Shown: positions 34,021-46,426, counted from the stretch's first letter. The stretch: 64,000 nt of DNA from Leptopterna dolabrata (GCA_954871275.1 OX940975.1:50805047-50869046); one strand, 5' to 3'. The notes: a model not told the origin generated them from the sequence alone. Translations and numbers: made by a program.

Positions 34021-35100
34021 TAGTCTCGCTTCACGATGTCACTGTAGGATAAGATGGTACAGCTGTTGACCGTTGAAAAACAGTAGTTAAGGCAGACTCC
34101 AAGGGAGCAACGTCACTCAATAATAAACTAAATTACGTCCGTGAAACCTTCGATATTGGCAATTCTTTTAGGGTCAGCCGTAACAGCGTAAAAATTCCCA
34201 ACTGAGCATTCTCTTTCGGCATCCAAGAGTGAAAGGCGGAGGGCAAAATGATCCCGTTGCGGAAGCGATATCGACAATACCGGATTTCAGAAAAGACCAA
34301 GGTAGAGAATGTTGGCCTTTGAAGATACTGCTGAGGCCAGCGGGTCGTAGTAAAGGGGTTTTCAAGAGCTATTCTAAGGGCGCTGTTCCTTCCATTGCAA
34401 TAAGAGCACCCCCATCCCGCCTTCCGGGCTTCTTCCGTCCAATAAACTTTTCTGACCATAAGATTTTACGGCGTGGCCGACAAGTGGGTCCTTCATTGAT
34501 ACTGTTATGAATCTGATTTATACCGATGACCACACAAACGTGGGGAGAACTCACAAACGCATCTAGTGGAGGGGTCACAGATTTCGTCCGACCCCGCAAA
34601 AGCCGACTCCCGCTGATCAACTCGTTTCCACCCTCAGGCTTCTTCTGTAGAAAGTTCTCCATTATTATATTCGGGAACGATAGTAGACGAACCTTACGTA
34701 GTAAACTTGGAAATCACGAAGGGCAAATAGAACGGTGAGTTGCAAAGGTAAAGCGCATGCTGGGAACCTGCACCATGGGTTCATGCACGTCTCAGCTCAA
34801 GTTTAAAGCCATCTATGGTTTGACGACGTATTTATTTGGGTACTGTAATAGTGACAATAATTATCTAGGTAGGTTTACCAATCTCAAGTGCTCCTCTACT
34901 GTCAACCCCCTTGATGTTCTTTTGTTTCTGTATTGTTTGCTGTTTCCCCACATTCCGATTCTGATATCAAATTTAGTGATGGGTGATTCAGAATCAATTT
35001 ATGAATCGAATACGGGGTAATCGAATGATGAGGGTGGCAACGGTCACGTTTAGCTGCTACAGTATTTCGAACTCTTAATACATAACTATTTCCCTGTTAT
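34021..35100. other. Intergenic, no gene recognised
   Basis: A moderately GC-rich stretch at 34,130-34,700 is open on both strands for 90-110 codons. The products (for example RKILWSEKFIGRKKPGRRDG) show no family resemblance that I can name, and the open frames on the two strands overlap. It could be a decayed element. I do not claim a gene. Confidence 0.4.
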
Positions 35101-35139
35101 GCCGGCTCAGACGGTATCCCCCCCCCCCTCCCGCACCCT

Positions 35140-35935
35140 CGCCAGACGGGAGTCCGCAAACTTGCTCCCAGGAGTCCCTTTCACTGACTGACTTGCTCCC
35201 GGCCTCTCGTTTATTTTCGCATGACCAATTTGCTCCCAGAAATGTGAGGTTCTAACTTGCTCCCGAAGTTTGGGGTGGCCATCCAGAAGATGTTGTCAAA
35301 GTAAAAGCATAGAAAAAAAAAACAATTGAAAAAAAAAATCAGTCAAAATGTGGTTGGAGTTTTAAGGAAATTCTTTTCACAAATTTGTACATGGGTTGAC
35401 CTTCTTCCTGCCTCCTAATGCACTTCTCTACCCATTTTTGTCCCTTGAGTACGTGTGGCTATGGCGTTTTCTTGTACGAATGGCGGATGGAGCTCAGCTT
35501 TGCATACGTCTCTGTTTGTACCTGGAGTAAAACCTGGACGAATACGTAGATGTTAGGGTGAGGGCTGTTGAATTCCCTATTAAAGTGGGCGTGGAATGCC
35601 TCGCATGCATTGGTCGTTCGCGTAAGAGCCACGGATTTGCATGCCCACAGGTCAGGAGGAAACTGCGCTTCATCCGAAACATAAGTGAAGTGCAGTTCAT
35701 CACGCGCCTCCTTTGTTCGTTGCCCTTGTGTTTATCGCCTTGTATCGTTTGATAAAACGAGCCAAATAGGAAATAGTCGACTCACGGCTATCTCCTCACT
35801 ATTATTGTATTCTTCACGAGTAGGGAGCAAATTCGTTCGGGCAATGTCGACCGGGAGCAAGCTTGTATCGGCCCGCTTGCACTTCCTGTTTCCGCCGCTC
35901 ACATCACAACCCGCGGGAGCAAATCCGTAGTCGCC
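35140..35935 (-). mobile_element. MULE-type DNA transposon remnant with repeated subterminal motif
   Basis: At the left, (A/T)A(C/T)TTGCTCCC occurs near 35,158, 35,191, 35,229 and 35,252. At the right, its reverse complement GGGAGCAA occurs near 35,824, 35,853 and 35,910. The two clusters face each other around a fragment of Mutator-like transposase. Clustered inverted short motifs at both ends are expected of transposase binding sites. The exact ends and target-site duplication could not be fixed. Confidence 0.6.
35472..35746 (-). pseudogene. Mutator-like (MULE) transposase C-terminal fragment
   Basis: In the minus frame ending with TAG at ~35472, about 90 codons read ARDELHFTYVSDEAQFPPDL, then TRTTNACEAFHAHFNREFNS, then PHPNIYVFVQVLLQVQTETY. 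The block R(T)TNN.(C)E.(F)H..(F)N..F...HPN(I)..F is the classic C-terminal signature of MULE transposases in insects, often linked to a FLYWCH zinc finger. An upstream stop cuts it off at ~35746, and the DDE core and DNA-binding part are missing. The frame is otherwise clean. Confidence 0.7.
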
Positions 35936-35959
35936 CCTCCAGACATCAACCAGTTTTTT

Positions 35960-37544
35960 GAATGACACTTGAGACCACCCCACATATCTAACTGAAAGCG
36001 TCAAATAAACTAATATATTACTTATGATATCAAAAATAAGCGTCAACTGCCAACTTCCGATTAGTTTTAGTTTGTTATTCTCTCCTCCGTCTGTGCCCTC
36101 AGCCACCTTGTTTGCCACTGGCCTTCAGCTATGTAATTCTGTTCCTTCAGCTCCATTTGTTTGCCTCTGGCCTTCAGCCTCATACCTTGCTCGATCTGGG
36201 GGGACCTCTGTCGTGGTATCCTCCCAGAACCACTCCTTGTAAACCTGCAAATGTTAGATCTCGCAAATAAACTCGCAGAAGTGGGGACGAAAGACGCAGG
36301 AGCACTGAGGAACCCAGTGGGGTTCCCCACCATCCTCCACTAGCTGGATGATGGAGGGAGAAAGCCCTCAAGGGCTATAACAACTCGACTCCTTCCCCTT
36401 TCCAGCCATTCTACGCTCTCCTCTAGTCGCTGACTATGCTCTCTCACCTCACTCCTCATCTCTCCTTAATTCCTAAAAGATCCCGTCGCAGTGGTGACAT
36501 CTGCTAGTGTGGAACCCTCCGGGCACAACCTCATGCCGCCTGTAGTGAATCGCAGCCATACGCATTCACTACACGCCTTTTTCTCAAATTTCTCGTAAAT
36601 CTACAGAAAACGGACCAATTTACCCTAAACCACCGGATTAGGCAATAAAAGGCCCCTCCCGCAGTTTTTCTTCTCCTGGAAAATTTGGAAAATGGCGCTT
36701 AGGATACATACTCATATTTATATAGGTACGTATTATATATATATATATCGATTTTTCATTGAGTATACTGGTTATTAACAGTTAAGTACTGCCTATTCTG
36801 CATTTCAGGGGACGATATGCGGCAGTTTCTCCGGGTACCTGCTATGAGTCTGCAAAAATACGATCGTACGTAAACGCGCTCAGCCACCGTCTCACACATC
36901 GAATTAAATCTTCTTTAGGCATAGCCTAGGACTCCTGGAGGACCGTAGGTATCTTTTATAAAAACAGGGGTTTGAAAGCATGGTTGAGAGAGCCCTCATC
37001 CCATTCTATGCCAATTAACAGAGAGTGTGTAAGTAGCTATAAATAAATATAGTTTTCCCCCAAATGTACGAATCGTATTTGGACAAAGGGGTAAGCCTTT
37101 AATGGATTTTTTTTCTTTTTTTTGTCCAGAATCCCTCTGGAGAGGTTTGGACTTCAGGCCAACTCCCTTCTTCCACTGACGTCTCCCGTTTCCCCGCTAA
37201 TCCAGACAGCCCCCGTCGATTTTCACGCAAACATTGTTTACACTCGCCCAAACCCTTCGCATGCAAATGTATTTAATCACTGGAATTTAACCCCTTCAAG
37301 CTTCAGCCCTTGTCCCATTTTCCCATCCAGCTCTTCGACCAATGGAAGCCAGCGGGCTCTGATCCTCTTACAACTGCCCTCACTCAGAGGAATTAGCTCT
37401 TCCGCACTGACAACTTAGTAATTTCATGTCATTTGCAAAATCCCTTCCCCTTTTATACCCGTTTCCTCCTGCAGTTTTTGCGTTTCTCTTAGATTCTCCG
37501 AAACGCAGATGGTAAGGCAAGTTGATCACGTTGTGAATTTAGCT
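35960..37544. other. Intergenic, no gene supported
   Basis: Two imperfect copies of TTTGCC(A/T)CTGGCCTTCAGC lie near 36,110 and 36,160. A hairpin with a 10-bp stem (TGTAGTGAAT / ATTCACTACA) lies at 36541-36573, and an (AT)n run is near 36,737. No coding resemblance was found on either strand. Confidence 0.5.
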
Positions 37545-37545
37545 A

Positions 37546-39311
37546 GGGTAAAGACACCAGTTATCGTCAGGCCTTATCAATTTTGGTTTCCACTAATTCG
37601 CTCATTTCGTCCTTATCCTACCACCAGTCATCTAACTCCTGGACTTTTTTGAATCGCCAGTAATCCAAGCTTCGATTATACCACAATATTTCCGGAAAAA
37701 GCTGTTGATTATATGCTTTTAGAGCAACAAAACTCATCATTGGTTTTTTCACCAGTTATCGTCGTGGGAAATCCAGTGTTCGTCACCGAAGTGCACCAGT
37801 TATCGTTAGGGGGAATCCAGTGTTCGTCACATAGTTGCGTCATCCACAACTATTCACTTATATTATACTTAGGATATTATTATTCCCTTATTATAATTAT
37901 TCTTGTTTGGGTACTTCAGTCGTGAAAATTCGTAAAGAATCAGGCTTAAAATTAGTGCAATTGGGTGCTGAGCCAAAATTGATAAACACTTCACTAGAAC
38001 ACAAGGCTTTTATTAAACCATGAACATGCCTACTTGTAGGTACTCGAATTTTAAAGAATGACCAGAAAAGGTTTGATAAATTTAACTCATTGTATGCGTA
38101 ACAATGGCATCAGGTAATCTGATTACCGAAAATGAAACTTAGTCAGGTAATAGGTGCACCTACAATTGAGCTCTAGTAATAGGAAAGAAGGTATTAGGTA
38201 TTTATCATGCTTTAATGGCATTAGACCTATCACAGTTCAGATAAGGTAGGTTCCTATTATTTACCATACTTCAGTCAATAAAATTGCAGGAAGAGATTAG
38301 CAAAATAGGTATAAGAGTAAGGTTTCTGCTACCCTTGAAGAGATTGCAGGGTTTCTCTTCAAAAATAATTGCAACCATTTCTTTGATTTTCGCTTCCACA
38401 AATTTGGAGCCATTGTATCATCCTGAAAAAATAATTAAGCTTAGAATGAACAGATACTAAGTAGATATAAGGTAGGTAGATATAAAATAGGATGCTAAGA
38501 CTGTACGGTGGATTTAGGACCTAGGTGACTACCTACCTCAGTAGATAGACATATTCCTGCCTATCTAAACTTTTCTTGTTGCAAACTCAACTAATCTGCC
38601 TAATTATCCATTAGAAAATAAGTACCTATGTAGGTGCATACCTTATTAAATAATTACCTATTTCGTAAATCATGCACTCTTAAGTGAGTTGAGATCAAGT
38701 GACGATAACTGGTACAGCAAGATGACGATTACTGGTCAACACACAACCCAGTTATCTGCACCCTGGATCTTGTTATCGTCATCCTCTGACGAATACTGGA
38801 ACCAGCTGTTACTTTCAAGAAATTCAAACACCACCTTGTTCCCCTTGAAAAGAAGATCCCGATAGAACTAAGAATTGAAACGTTGACTGAAACCCAGTAA
38901 TCGTCACATGTGACGAAAATTGGATAAACCACCATTTCATGACACCAGTTATTGTCATCCCATAACGATTAAAGTAATGTCAATTAAAGCTCAAAAAACG
39001 GTTGAATTCATTCCTTAACCTACAGAAAAACTATTCAAAACGAAAGAAATGAGAAACACGCTACTTGGGAAGGTAAAAAAGGCTAGAAACTACACTTACC
39101 TCTTACGCTACACCGACAGTGGAGAGCAGGTTTCGGGTACTGGTGATGATTTCTTCTCATCACCGACAAAACCGTGGGAATGCTGAGTTGAATTTGGATG
39201 GAAGATCCAAATCCCTAGGTGGTGCCAAACTCTTATTACATTGAAATGAAATAGGGAGTGACGAACACTGGTTCCATATTTGCGCCTGACGATAAATTGG
39301 TGTCTTTACCC
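37546..39311. mobile_element. Iteron-rich non-autonomous TIR element flanked by TA
   Basis: The left end GGGTAAAGACACCAGTTATC and the right end (reverse complement GGGTAAAGACACCAATTTATC) form inverted repeats of about 25 bases, flanked on both sides by TA (37544-37545 and 39312-39313). Inside each end is a cluster of the core CCAGTTATCGTCA or variants such as CCAGTGTTCGTCAC, in both orientations. About 15 instances lie near 37556, 37750, 37772, 37794, 37816, 38700, 38721, 38749, 38769, 38787, 38893, 38907, 38944, 39258 and 39286. There is no transposase coding. TA flanks would fit Tc/mariner-like or other TA-targeting families, but the superfamily is unassigned. Confidence 0.75.
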
Positions 39312-39998
39312 TATGATGATTTTCAATTGATTGTATCTTCGCCCCAATACTACAACTTGACAACTATGAATCAGCAGTTTTGAGAATAATTCGTTTGAAG
39401 ATTTTTCAAAATTTTGAGGTCACGATAAAGTTGGTCAGCGTTCGGTAGAAAACCTATTGTGATTTATAATTCCCCTATATTCTAACCGTTATTATAGAGG
39501 CTACTTTTACGGAAATAGTGTTCGGTGGGGTCGAAATTGGGGCTTATCCCAAACATGTCAAGTTATCTCGTTGTTGCACGCCGAACTCTTTCAACTTCTC
39601 GTAAGTGCGTTTGCTTAGGTGAGTTACAGACGCAGTAGGTACAACTGGATACCATAGTGAGGTGTTTATGTCGCAAAGTATTGGCAGAAAACAAGAGTAA
39701 AATGTGAATTTCTGAGTTTAATCTTTAGAAAGTGAATTTCTGAGTTCCCACTCAGGTAAATTGCCGAGTAGTTCAACTCAAATCCCGCTTAGAGCGCTAG
39801 TGCATCACTTTAAAGTTTAAACGATGTACAGAACCGCAATGAATGGATCGATGGAACTGCAGATTTATAAATAAATTTCAACAACACGTCCTCAAAATCA
39901 AACCAAGGGAAAGGTCGCAGCAAATGTTCTAGAAGGTTGCCACCAAGTTTTGCCACTTCTAATGTTGTGTTGTTGGAGCACTGAGAAATCGTATTCGA

Positions 39999-40095
39999 GG
40001 CTTCGCTCCGCCTCCTTGGGCCAATAGCCAGTCAGGTGTCAATAGAACTGATACGTCATTTTTTGCCGCACTTTTACTTTTAACCACCCTCATTT
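39999..40095 (+). repeat. Family B dispersed repeat, copy 2
   Basis: GCTTCGCTCCGCCTCCTTGG, GCCAATAGCCAGTCAGGTGT, ATACGTCA and CTCATTTAAAAA match 15,084-15,185 in order. It runs directly into an inverted family A piece. Confidence 0.6.
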
Positions 40096-40257
40096 AAAAA
40101 GTGGCCCGTACGGCGTACGGCGGATAGACTGAAATATTTTTATTGCAGTTTTGGATTCTACATACCTTGAAACGTAAACCATCAAATTTTGAAAGGGGTA
40201 AGAATTTTTTTTTTCATGCTCGATTCCAATGGTTCATTATTGAAAATAATAAACCAA
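40096..40257 (-). repeat. Family A dispersed repeat, 5' end only, inverted
   Basis: Reverse-complement family A from GTGGCCCGTACGGCGTACGG through AAATATTTTTATTGCAGTTT and CATACCTTGAAACGTAAACC to AATGGTTCATTATTGAAAAT. It is nearly identical to the matching parts of 3329-3480 and 52,080-52,236. Confidence 0.8.
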
Positions 40258-42330
40258 AATAACACTTATTTTTGGAAACGTGCTTCAAACTACCCTTTTT
40301 CCAAGAGCTCCGAAAAAAAAAATTGTCGAAAAAAATGTTGACGAAAATTCTCCTTGAGGCAGGTTGAAAAATCAAGTTGTAGCACAAGTTGAGGCGATTT
40401 ATTCAAGTTATCCATTTTGAAAATGTCTAAATAAAACCCCAACGGTTACAGATTGAGTTGTCAAACTATAATACAGTATAGAGCCATGAAATAGCACCTG
40501 ACCACTTATCTATAAAACATCAAATTTCAAGTTGTCAAGTTGTAGAAGGTGTAGAGGCGACGAAATTGCCATTGCAACTGATCAATAATACATAATAATA
40601 TATATTATATTACCCTAAAAAAAAGGTGGGTTTGCATTTCAAAATGCGTCCGAAACCGGTAAATCCAAATCCGAAAATTGATATGAAATTGCCGCTTCTC
40701 CACTATAAGGACTGAAAGTTTCAGCATAAATAAATATTGAACACATGTTATCTATACATTTGTAATAAATTCTGGCTTCCTGTACATCGACTTGAATCCT
40801 TACATTTTATATTTCTTTTCTGTTTTATTCGGTTTGAAGACGATCGGGAGCATCACCTCAATCTTTTTCTGTCTCTTTCTTTCTTCGGTACATCATTAAT
40901 ATATCGCCCACCCTATTTTACCCTAATTATTAATACAGCCTAATTTATTAATACATATTTCCGAGTCACAATCTGTATTGAAAATGATGAATTAATTTTG
41001 ATCGGCCGTCTTATTTTCATCATTCATTTCATAGCAAAATGTCAACTCGATGTTATCTAATTTTTTTTACTATAACTCGATGTTATCTAATTTTTTTTAC
41101 TATAACTCGATGTTGAGTGGTGCTCACGTTTGACCCCAACTAAGCAGATTAAAAGACTGCTTCAATTTGAGTTTTTGGCGGTCTAAATCCGCTTAAAATT
41201 TGAAACGTGGCAAAGATCACCAAAATGGATAGGTACAAATTCACCAAAAGTGATATACAATGGTGACCTCATGTGTCTAAAAAGGTTTAAAAACGCTAAA
41301 AATCATAAAAAATAGCTGAGTTGAAAAAGTAGCTCATGTGGTTTTGCTCCCTGACTAGACGTTTTTCGTTATAATCAATAACTACCTATATGTTGGTAGA
41401 TTTTTCAAAACTGACTGTGATTGTGGGTGAATATAAAAATAAATAATGATTAGGTGCCTTCCTAAATTACCTATACCATGTACCAAGGGATGAAATTATC
41501 TCTTTAATAAATCGGAACTCATCATAGATTCATTAAATAGAAATTCATCAAAACTTACAGATTGGTTGCTTGAAGCATGTTTATGAACAATATAAGAAGT
41601 GGGTTACGAACGACGAACCTCTTATTGAAAGGAGAAGCAAGTATGATGGTAGGTGGGTACTACCAGATAATGGAAGAAAAAAAGAATACCTAACGGAGCC
41701 CCGGATAGAAATATTTACAAGGAAAATAATAATAAATTTTACAATTAATAAAGTTCGTATAGACAATTTATTTTTATTTAGACTCGGATTTTTTTTGGAC
41801 AATTTATTTTTATTTTCGACTGAATTTTTTAATAGTTCGGGCGAAAGTTGGACACGACGGTTTTGACCTGTCGATGGGGGGACACTCGCCCTCCGTATAC
41901 ACGTGGACTGTATTAAGGTACTATATTGGCGAATCTTACCTCGAATCTTGAATATATGTACCAGAGCACCGAATATGGTGCACTAGACCCGTAATACCAG
42001 AGTGGTAGACGAAGTTCCGGTAACCAAAATGAATTCGTCGATGGGGTGAAGACGAATGAGAACGAAATGAGGTGCTTCCTTCGATTCGAACCTGTGAGCA
42101 AAATCAAAATTCTTGATTTTCACGATCGCGGTATAAGAAGACGAGGCGGGGGAGTCGAGTTTGGCAGACACTTACAGGTTGAAATCCAAAATAAATTTTG
42201 ATGGGGGGGGGGGGGGGGGTCCAGGATACTGATGACCGGGACGGTGGAGAAAGATAGCGATTCGCAAATTTGGCGAGGACGCAGAAATCTCGAGGGGATG
42301 AAAAGTTGGAATGATTTCATTGAAATTAAC
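40258..42330. other. Intergenic, no gene supported; 30-bp tandem repeat at 41044-41115
   Basis: There is no coding resemblance. AACTCGATGTTATCTAATTT followed by TTTTTACTAT repeats 2.4 times at 41044-41115 (period 30). A 17-base G run lies at 42203-42219. Confidence 0.6.
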
Positions 42331-42339
42331 AAAAAAAAA

Positions 42340-42546
42340 AGAAAAAACGCTGCAAATCCCTGCACAACGGTTTATTATTTTGTACAGAATACCCTTCTGT
42401 GACAGATCACAGCTCTGTATAGATAACCCGTCTATATAATATAATATGCACTATTCTATACATATTATGTAGATCGCACACCCTCCGTAGGTTAGTACCT
42501 AATCCCGTACTCGTTACTAGGTACCTACCTAAATCACGAGTTAAAT
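42340..42546 (-). repeat. Family A, copy 3, part 1 (3' end), left of the Jockey insertion
   Basis: It starts AACGCTGCAAATCCCTGCAC and passes GGTTTATTATTTTGTACAGA and TACTAGGTACCTACCTAAAT to GAGTTAAAT, the reverse complement of 4195-4400. It stops exactly at the Jockey target-site duplication and resumes at 48529. Confidence 0.85.
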
Positions 42547-42697
42547 TTTTTTTTTTAAGCGTTTATTTATTTTATTATAACAACTAGTTACATCGGTAAC
42601 TATCTTGTTATTTAGATTAGACAATAATTAACGCATGTATCCGTTATGGTGAATGTCCAGTGACTAGCACCACACATGAGTCCACAACACTACGTCT

Positions 42698-45600
42698 TCA
42701 ACAACACTGTAAGTCCAAGGGCTTGGTCCTCTTCAGCTGCCGTGTTACTGCAGAGTTGTCCAGAAGCTGAATGGCTTCCGGATTTGTATGTCCAAGTAGC
42801 CTCTGCTCGTAGCTACTAGCATATTTTTTCATGACATCTCTGACCCTCTCCACTCCAAGGTCTCTGTGGAGGTCGTCGTTTCGGATGTACCAAGGAGCAT
42901 TGACCATATTCCTAAGTACCCTGTTTTGGAAAGTTTCGATGGTTCTCATATTGGTTTTTGCTGTGCAGCCCCATAGCTGTATACCATATGCCCAGATAGG
43001 CATCAGAACTGTTTTGTAAAGCAGCACCTTGTTATGAATGCTGAGCAGCGATTGCCGACCCAACAGCCAATACAGCTTTCGGTACTTGACTGTTAGCTCT
43101 TTCTTCTTTTTCTTCACGTGTTCTTTCCATTTTAGTTTAGCATCCAGGGTCATACCAAGATACTTAGCTGAGTTAGCATATGGGATTATGTTGTGATTTA
43201 TGAATATCGGTATTGTTGCTATCTTCTTGTATATGAAATTCACATGTGTGGATTTGTTTTCGTTTAGTCTGAGCCTCCACTTCTTGGTCCAATTTTCCGC
43301 TGCATGCGCGGCTTCTTGTAGTCTCTTCGTTGATGCTTCCACCGAATCCGCAGCAGCTAGAATTGCCTTATCATCCGCAAAAGTTGCTATGGTGGTTTCT
43401 TCTGTGTGTGGCACGTCATGTGTACAGTAAGTAGAGCAGAGGGCCCAGCACACTCCCCTGAGGGACTCCTGCTTTGATTTCGTTGAGCTCCGAATACTCA
43501 TCTTCTAATTTTATTCTGAAATATCTCTTGAATAGGTACGATTCCAGTATTTGACAGTATTGTTGAGGCAGTATCCCTTGCAACTTGTTCAACAGTCCTT
43601 CGTGCCAAACTTTATCAAAAGCTTGTGATACGTCAAGAAATAGAGCACTACAGACTTGTTTTTTTTCCAGAGCATTTTCGATTACATCTGTTATTCTATG
43701 GACTTGTTCCACTGTAGAATGCTTTGCTCTGAAACCAAACTGGTGTTGTGGTATCAGGTTTCTTCCTTCTACAATTCCAATGAGCCTCTTTTTTAGTAGT
43801 TTCTCAAATAATTTCGAGAGAACTGGGAGCAATGAGATAGGCCTATATGATTTCACGTCTGTTGGCTCTTTGCCCGGTTTCAAGACCATGATGACTTCAG
43901 CGATCTTCCAAGAGAGTGGAACATGTTTGAGCCGAAACGCTGCATTTATAAGATATAACAGCTTTCTTACTCCTATTTCAGGCAATTGTTTAATCACTTG
44001 GCCTGTGATAAGGTCATAACCTGGTGCTTTCCTTGTTTTTAACTCATGCTGTATACATTCAGCAAGTTCTTGGAACTTAACAGGTTTGATAGAGATACTG
44101 TCCATTATATTATTCTTCATTTGTTTGCTGCGGTAATGGAGAGAAGGCCAGAGAGAGGTGTTTTGCAAATACTCTTACTTTCTCTTTCGCACTTCTTGCC
44201 CAGTTATTTCCCTCTATGCGAATCGGTGCAAGGGGTACTGACGTTTTTTTCATCCCTCTTACTGCTTTATACAGAGAGTAGTCGGTGGTTTGATCAGCTG
44301 TTAGAGTTTGGATGTTTCTAGCGAGCGTTTCCTGCTCTATCTCCTTAAGTAGTGATCCCAATTTACTTGTAAGGCGATTGAGTTCTGCTTTGTCTCCTGG
44401 AAACCGAGTTACATGCCATCTTTTTCTTGCCTTGCGTTTCTTTTTGAGTAATTCACGGACGGCAATTGGATAAATCACTCCGTCACGCTGTGAATTTCCA
44501 CTAGTAGCAGGAGTAGATTTCCATGCTGCTTCTTGGATCAATTCAGTGAACTTCTCAACTTCTTTGTCAAGCTGTTCTGCTGTTTTTAGCGGCTCGTTTA
44601 TCAAAACTCCTAACGATATATGGGCCCTGAAATCTTCCCAGTTTGTATGCTGAGTGACAAGTCGGCAGGAGCGTAGCGTGCCTCTGGTGACGGGGGTACC
44701 GCAATGAATTCCACCCCCCCCCCCCACCAACATTCACACTTCCTCACACACTCTAAAAATGTAAATGTGAAGCAGTTCTTAGCAAGCTGTTTGTCAAAGG
44801 AATTTTATGATATTATTGATCTTCCAAATTCATTAGAAATAATTCATAACATTCCCTTGCAAACAAAATAAAAGGTTTTTCGAACTACAGCCTGATAACC
44901 ATTGGTACCTATTGTATGTTTCAACAGTGAAATGCCGAGTGTACTCACGGTTACGTTCCTTCACAACTCTCTTGAAATCAGGCAACGCTAAAACTACGAC
45001 AACTAAACGAACGCCGAACCACGGAACAATTAACGCAACAACTAAGTATCCATTTTAGGAGGAGACTAGGACACTAGGAAAGATTCGAATTCAAACAACT
45101 AAACCTGAAATTAGGAACAATTATTGTGAAAACTACAAGTAATAAAATTATGAGAAAACAGGCCGCCGTAAGAATAGCTTCCGAAAAGCAAAATGGTGAC
45201 AGTGCACAGTGACAAGTTGTCAACGTTTTTTTCTCGAGTTTTTAATTGATAGCTACAATCGATCCATACGCCGGTATCCCTCCTCACCAAGATTGGATAC
45301 GCTGGATATTTGCGCTAGCCCAACTTACTAACACAGTCTCCTGAAGATGTGTAAGACACTCACTCACACACGCAAACACACTCACACAGACGATGTAGAG
45401 ACACACACACATCGGATTCTGGGCCTCCGCAGACTGGTAGCGGTACCCCAGCGACCTTGAGATTTCAAATATTCGAAACCTGCCGAAAACCATAATATAT
45501 GATTCTAATCGACTAATCGATACTTGGCTGTTTTTCGTCCATGACTGGCAGACATGTAGGTTGGAGGATAGTTCATGGAGGGAGAGTCATGGAGGATGGA

Positions 45601-46416
45601 GTTATGAGTGGACAATTCAAATTGCTACCTACCTACGGAATGTAATTTTTTTCATTTTTCGTGTAGGGTAGCGCCGGTACCCCCGGTACCCCTGACGCTA
45701 CGCGCCTGCAAGTCGGGTTGCTTGATCTTTTTTAATCACACTTTTGCTCAAGGTTAGAATAATGGCCGAGTGATCACCTGACAGGTCATCACTGCCATCC
45801 ACATGTGCGTAATTAATCGGAATACCTCTCAGAATGAAAAAATCTATAAGATCTGGGAGTTTATTTACATCTGTGGGCCAATACGTTGGCTTTCCTGAGG
45901 ACATAAAATCACAGTAAGCCTTTTGTCCAGCTGAGAATAGTTCACGACCTTTTGTCGTTGTTAATCTAGACCCCCACGCGGTGTTTGGCATTAAAGTCAC
46001 CTCCAACGATGAAACAGTTTCCTAGTTGAGTGAATAAATTTTCATAATCAATTTCTTTTAGGTTATGTCTTGGTGGGCTGTATATTGAAGAGACGGTGCA
46101 CTCCCTCCCTTTTAGTTTAATATTTACGGATGCAACTTGCATGATATCCTCTTCTATTTTGAAGCTCTCATAGTGTTTAATTGAGTTTTTTATAAGGACA
46201 GCTGAGCCACCTCTAGCTTTATTATCTGGGTGTAAGGCGTGGTATACTATGTACCTATCCATTGATGCGCAAGAACGTCTGTTTAGTGAAATGGGTTTCA
46301 GATATTAAGCATATATCAATTTTGTCATTGTGAAGGAATGCTTCCAGTTCAGAAACATGCTTCATGAGTCCATTGGCATTCCAGGTAGCTATACGAATGT
46401 TATGGTGTGTAATCAT
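42698..46416 (-). pseudogene. Jockey ORF2 (endonuclease + reverse transcriptase), disrupted
   Basis: The start ATG at 46416 gives MITHHNIRIATWNANGLMKH, the usual opening of the APE-type endonuclease, followed by ICLISETHFT, ARGGSAVLI, SIYSPPRHN, VGGDFNAKH, WGSRL, DLIDFFIL and GDHSAIILTL. An hAT MITE then interrupts at 45708-44666, and the frame resumes VTQHTNWEDFRAHI. RT motifs follow: SYRPISLLPVLSK, FGFRAKHSTVEQ, ALFLDVSQAFDKVWH, GVPQGSVLGPLLY and ATFADDKAIL, then the C-terminal NENKSTHVNF and KYLGMTLDAKLKW. The endonuclease also has a stop in GYIVYH's upstream Gly-TAG and a one-base loss at FNAKH. Further shifts lie near 44,110 and just before the FADD box (~43,430). There is no RNase H, as is usual for Jockey. 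Confidence 0.88.
44666..45708. mobile_element. hAT-type non-autonomous DNA element (MITE) inside Jockey ORF2
   Basis: CAAGTCGG at 44658-44665 and 45709-45716 is an 8-base target-site duplication, the hallmark length for hAT. The ends are inverted repeats: CAGGAGCGTAGCGTG on the left and, reversed, CAGGCGCGTAGCGTCAGG on the right. CAGGGGCGTAGC-like ends are typical of hAT elements. The 1043-base interior is non-coding and has a poly(C) run (44714-44725) and CACA-rich patches. Removing it restores the Jockey frame across ATRL-VTQH, which confirms the boundaries. Confidence 0.88.
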
Positions 46417-46426
46417 TTTATACTAT

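Noticed and set aside
34133..34662. Overlapping ORFs of 90-108 codons on both strands
   Set aside because: No recognisable motif, no splice context, and coding claims conflict between strands. Left as unassigned.
36541..36573. Hairpin with 10-bp stem as a structured RNA
   Set aside because: A single short perfect stem with no other structure, conservation or context.
37546..39311. CRISPR-like array from repeated CCAGTTATCGTCA motifs
   Set aside because: The repeats are short, variable, in both orientations and irregularly spaced, and the genome is eukaryotic. They fit transposon subterminal motifs.
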